Source: Chitinophaga sp. GbtcB8
GTDB lineage: Bacteria; Bacteroidota; Bacteroidia; Chitinophagales; Chitinophagaceae
Assembly: GCF_019091455.1 (NCBI RefSeq)
Contig: NZ_JAGXJN010000001.1
Coordinates: 62,001 to 126,000 of the forward strand
Reading direction: 5' to 3'
DNA length: 64,000 nt
Position 1 is the first letter of the stretch; the number at the start of each line of letters is the position of its first letter. The position numbers and the translations under genes were made by a program. The notes beneath the pieces are model-generated. The model made no database searches, was not told the DNA's origin, and saw only the letters and a program-made list of their open reading frames with translations. Below, one piece after another: positions 60,745-64,000 of the stretch.

Positions 60745-63188
60745 TAAACACAGTCTACATCCGGAGTAATAATAACCGACCGGAATTTCTTCTCTGCCTG
60801 CAGCTTTACAAAATGCTCCCGTAACAGCTGTTTGGTTTGGGCGATGGTTTTTGAATCGCGTGGCAGCTTGATCAGCATTTCCTGCAAATAATTATTACGC
60901 ACCCGGCTTACCAGCGGGGCTGCAGGGCCTACCAGCTGTGGGCCCAGGTGAGGTTGCAGCCAGCTGCCCAGGATCTGCGCCGCCTGCTCCACTACCAGCT
61001 GTTTCTTATGCTTGATGGTAATTTTCAATAAACGGAAAAAAGGCGGGTACCCAAAACGCTGCCGTTCCACGATCTCTGCCTCATACATGGCTTTATAATC
61101 ATGCAGGCTTACATATTGTAAAACGGGGTGACGCGTATTATTGGCCTGTATCACTACCCGGCCCTGATCTTTTTTACGGCCTGCACGGCCGCTCACCTGC
61201 TCCATCAGCTGAAAAGCCCGTTCATTTACCCGGAAATCGGGGTAGCTCAGCAGGCTGTCTGCGCTCAGAATGCCTACCAGGCTCACGTTATCGAAGTCCA
61301 GCCCTTTTACAACCATCTGCGTACCCACGAGTATGTCTATACGCTGTTGCTCCAATTGCTGGATCATTTTATTATGACTGTCCTTGTTACGCACCGCATC
61401 CACATCCATACGGGCAATGCGGGCATCGGGGAACAGCTGCTGCAGGTCTTCCTCTATTTTTTCCGTACCAAAACTTTTTGGTATCAGCGTTTGGCTGCCG
61501 CAGGCCGCACAGGTGTACAGGTAAGGATACTGCGTACCGCAGTAATGGCAATGCAGCTTATCCTGGTTGCGATGGTAGGTGAGCGATACATCACATTGCT
61601 TGCAATGCGGGATCCAGCCACAGGTAGTACATAACAGGAAAGGTGCATAGCCTCGCCGGTTCTGGAACAGGATCACCTGTTTGCCAAGGGCCAGGGTTTG
61701 CTTAACCGCATCGGCCAGCATGGGGGTAAAGTTGTGCAGCATTTGCTTTTCAGCAGTAGGCTGCTTAATGTCTGCTATTTCAATAGACGGCATTTCTATG
61801 CCGCCAAACCTTTCTTCCAGGGTAACCAATCCATATTTGCCCTGCTGCGCATTAAAATAAGATTCCAGTGAAGGCGTAGCAGAGCCTAATAATACCTTTG
61901 CTCCAAACAAGCCGGCATAATAAATAGCCGCATCGCGGGCATGGTAGCGGGGTGCGGGATCCTGTTGTTTGTAAGAGGCATCATGCTCCTCATCCAGTAT
62001 GATCAGGCCTATATCCCGGAACGGTAACAGCATGCCGGAACGGGCGCCCAGCACTATCTGCAGCTCGCCGCTTTTTACTTTGTTCCAGATCTCTACCCTT
62101 TCATTATTATTAAAGCGGGAATGGTAAATGCCGATCTTATTGCCAAAGTGTTTTTGCAAACGCCGGATGATCTGCGCAGTAAGCGCTATTTCCGGTAACA
62201 GGTACAGCACCTGTTTGCCGGTGGCAATACAATCTTCTATCAGCTTTACATATACCTGGGTTTTGCCGCTGGAGGTTACCCCGTGCAGCAGGGTCACCGG
62301 CTTATGCTCAAAGCTTTGCCGCACAGCCAGCAAAGCAGCTTCCTGCGCAGGGCTCAGGATAAAATCTATATTTGCCTCGGCCTTGCTGCCCGGCACACGG
62401 TCTACCACCCGTTTTTCTATCCACACAATATTTTTATCTACCAGCCCTTTCAGCTGTGCTGCGCTGGCGCCGGATTTTTTCAGCAGCTCGCTTTGTAATA
62501 CCGCACCCTGTGTTTTTAACAGGTGCAGGTAAGCCAGCAGCAGCTCCATTTGTTTGGGCGCACGCCCCAGCTCATTGAACAGGGCGGACAGCTGCTCCTC
62601 CTGCTCGTAAGCGGGGTGCAGCTGCACATAACTTTCCTTCTTTTCTTTATAGGCTTCTTTCAGCTCTTCAAATACCAGGCATACCTTTTTTTCTATGAGC
62701 TTTTTAATGGTGCTGTACACATCGGCCTTGTCCAGGATCAGCTGCACTTCGCCAATACGCAGCTCTTTGCGCATCAGCAGGGCTTCTGCTATCAGGTACT
62801 CATCTTCATCCAATGAGGTCATATCATCGCCGAAGGCATCATTATATAATAAGATCGTTTCGCTGGAAAGTTTAAGATGGGCGGGTAAGGCGGCATTCAG
62901 CACCTCCCCTTCTGTACACATGTAATAAGATGCGATCCATTGCCAGAAGGATAACTGTGCCGGATATACGACAGGTTCTTTATCCAGCAGGTCCAACAGC
63001 GGTTTGGTTTTATAATCCAATGGCGCCTGCCCGTGTACTGCTTTTACAATACCGGCATACTTTTTCTGGCGGCCCAGCTGTACGGCTACGCGGCTGCCTG
63101 CCTGTATGGTATCTTCCATACCGGCTGGTATGGCGTACGTATAATTTTTGGGTAAGGCCAGTGGTAATATTACATCTGCGTATTTCAT
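60744..63188 (-). CDS. priA: Primosomal replication helicase PriA
   Basis: 814 aa. An N-terminal 3'-DNA-binding domain ('YADVILPLALPKNYTYAIP') and winged helix precede the helicase: Walker A LLHGVTSSGKTQVYVKLIED, DEEH box LIILDEEHDASYKQQDP, 'KVLLGSATPSLES'. Zinc-binding cysteines lie in LCTTCGWIPHCKQCDVSL, LHCHYCGTQ and YTCAACGS. It restarts stalled replication forks. The stop codon is reached within the inverted repeat at 60744. It follows the plsC-like gene by 4 bp and is cotranscribed with it. Confidence 0.96.
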   Translation of the reverse strand: MKYADVILPLALPKNYTYAIPAGMEDTIQAGSRVAVQLGRQKKYAGIVKAVHGQAPLDYKTKPLLDLLDKEPVVYPAQLSFWQWIASYYMCTEGEVLNAALPAHLKLSSETILLYNDAFGDDMTSLDEDEYLIAEALLMRKELRIGEVQLILDKADVYSTIKKLIEKKVCLVFEELKEAYKEKKESYVQLHPAYEQEEQLSALFNELGRAPKQMELLLAYLHLLKTQGAVLQSELLKKSGASAAQLKGLVDKNIVWIEKRVVDRVPGSKAEANIDFILSPAQEAALLAVRQSFEHKPVTLLHGVTSSGKTQVYVKLIEDCIATGKQVLYLLPEIALTAQIIRRLQKHFGNKIGIYHSRFNNNERVEIWNKVKSGELQIVLGARSGMLLPFRDIGLIILDEEHDASYKQQDPAPRYHARDAAIYYAGLFGAKVLLGSATPSLESYFNAQQGKYGLVTLEERFGGIEMPSIEIADIKQPTAEKQMLHNFTPMLADAVKQTLALGKQVILFQNRRGYAPFLLCTTCGWIPHCKQCDVSLTYHRNQDKLHCHYCGTQYPYLYTCAACGSQTLIPKSFGTEKIEEDLQQLFPDARIARMDVDAVRNKDSHNKMIQQLEQQRIDILVGTQMVVKGLDFDNVSLVGILSADSLLSYPDFRVNERAFQLMEQVSGRAGRKKDQGRVVIQANNTRHPVLQYVSLHDYKAMYEAEIVERQRFGYPPFFRLLKITIKHKKQLVVEQAAQILGSWLQPHLGPQLVGPAAPLVSRVRNNYLQEMLIKLPRDSKTIAQTKQLLREHFVKLQAEKKFRSVIITPDVDCV

Positions 63189-63192
63189 GGAT

Positions 63193-63966
63193 CTAAATAG
63201 CCTGCTCCAGCACCGTATCCTGGTACTGGGAGTGCTCCTTCAGGGCTGTGTACATGATATTAAATACTTTGTCTTTCAGCGCAGGTATGTCTTCCATGGT
63301 AAGCCCGTCCACTGGTATGGATGGGAGGAATAACACCCTGCAGCGCCCTGGTGAGAGATCCAGCATTTTTTTATTGGAGAACCGGATACCGCTGTCAAGG
63401 TACAGCACCGGCTTTAAAGGCGTTTGTGTTTCAATGGCTATACGAAAAGCGCCGTTATGAAAAGGCGTTAGCAGCTTATCCGTTTCATTGGTAGTACCTT
63501 CCGGGAAAATAAGCACGGATACTTTCTGCTTTACCATATACATCATTTCCCGCACGCTGTTGGACCGGCCCTTTGCGCTGGACCTGTCTACCAGCACCAC
63601 TGACTGTTTATAAATGAAACCAAAGAAGGGGATCTTTTTCATTTCAATTTTACCCAGGGGGCGGAAAGGTAAGCCCATCACCTTTACTGCAATACAGGCA
63701 TCCAGGTAAGAACGGTGGTTTACCACGTAGAGGAAGGTACCTTTTTCATGATTATCCTCGTGGATCTTACTGACCCATATACCTACCAGCGGAAACCAGA
63801 GATGTGCCCACAGGCGCAGGAAATAAAAAGTGATATTACCTCCTTTTATTTTTCCCAGCAGGGATGCCAGGGCAATAAACGGGAGGATGAGGAACATGAT
63901 CCCCAGCCATACCAACAACGCGTATACCACATATATTACCTGTATTGGTCTTAGCAACAATTTCAT
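63193..63966 (-). CDS. plsC: 1-acyl-sn-glycerol-3-phosphate acyltransferase (PlsC family)
   Basis: 257 aa. An N-terminal hydrophobic segment ('VIYVVYALLVWLGIMFLILPFIALASLLG') anchors it to the inner membrane. Acyltransferase motifs: NHRSYLDACI (H-x4-D), the second block around 'PFFGFIYKQSVVLVDRSSAKG', and FPEGTTNETD. It makes phosphatidic acid from lysophosphatidic acid, or acylates another lysolipid. It is 4 bp upstream of priA. The region after its start to the window end (63967-64000) shows nothing further. Confidence 0.9.
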   Translation of the reverse strand: MKLLLRPIQVIYVVYALLVWLGIMFLILPFIALASLLGKIKGGNITFYFLRLWAHLWFPLVGIWVSKIHEDNHEKGTFLYVVNHRSYLDACIAVKVMGLPFRPLGKIEMKKIPFFGFIYKQSVVLVDRSSAKGRSNSVREMMYMVKQKVSVLIFPEGTTNETDKLLTPFHNGAFRIAIETQTPLKPVLYLDSGIRFSNKKMLDLSPGRCRVLFLPSIPVDGLTMEDIPALKDKVFNIMYTALKEHSQYQDTVLEQAI

Positions 63967-64000
63967 AAAAACACGGATCCCTGTTTAGGTGAACACCAAA

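Overview
The window is a chromosomal segment of a Bacteroidota bacterium, most likely a Chitinophaga-like member of the Chitinophagaceae. The evidence is: two TonB-type outer-membrane proteins of the OMP beta-barrel family and one thiamine-type TonB receptor; FHS-family sugar symporters; a NagB-LmbE fusion; the N-acyl-ornithine carbamoyltransferase variant of arginine synthesis; TAnnTTTG-type -7 promoter boxes; and class I lanthipeptide leaders of the Bacteroidota type. The taxonomic call is inference from gene content, not from a search.

Region 1 (1-3.2 kb): ssb, then a TPP riboswitch in front of a TonB-dependent receptor, presumably for thiamine or a precursor. Region 2 (3.2-13.1 kb): a complete minus-strand arginine operon, in transcription order: an N-acylglutamate-synthase-like GNAT, argG, a four-helix-bundle (23S IVS-type) gene, argC, argD, argF', argB, argE, a RimL-like GNAT, argH. 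Its leader of about 290 nt holds a short ORF ending in Arg codons and two hairpins, a candidate attenuator. A tRNA 3'-half remnant sits between argD and argC.

Region 3 (13.1-28.6 kb): host- or environment-glycan salvage. A GH29 fucosidase, galK and a FucP/GluP-like symporter lie on the minus strand. Divergent from them are a NagP-like symporter, a ROK kinase, glycosylasparaginase, CutC, an EEP hydrolase, a GH20 hexosaminidase lipoprotein and NagB-LmbE. Together they could release and use fucose, galactose and GlcNAc, including GlcNAc-Asn stubs of N-glycans.

Region 4 (28.8-51.9 kb) is the most unusual part: a RiPP super-locus. A C39-peptidase ABC exporter and a small HlyD-like protein are on the plus strand. 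Facing them is an almost continuous ~20-kb minus-strand gene train: OMP barrel, LanB, LanA1, S41 peptidase, LytS/LytTR pair, LanC, a degenerate NarL/LuxR regulator, three Lys/Glu-rich GG-leader peptides, three JmjC-type Fe(II)/2-oxoglutarate oxygenase paralogues, a second OMP barrel, a second lanthipeptide precursor (LanA2, 49 aa) and a second S41 peptidase. Five precursor peptides of two classes share a Gly|Asn processing junction. The pairing of three JmjC oxygenases with three Cys-free Lys-rich peptides is not a system I recognise and is the main candidate for something undescribed.

Region 5 (51.9-64 kb): two LCMT-like methyltransferases flanking a DinB gene, a glutamine amidotransferase, a MacB/FtsX-type permease, YpdA-like reductase, murB, a short-chain oxidoreductase, priA and a PlsC acyltransferase. 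This is largely ordinary chromosome, with recurring intergenic inverted repeats.
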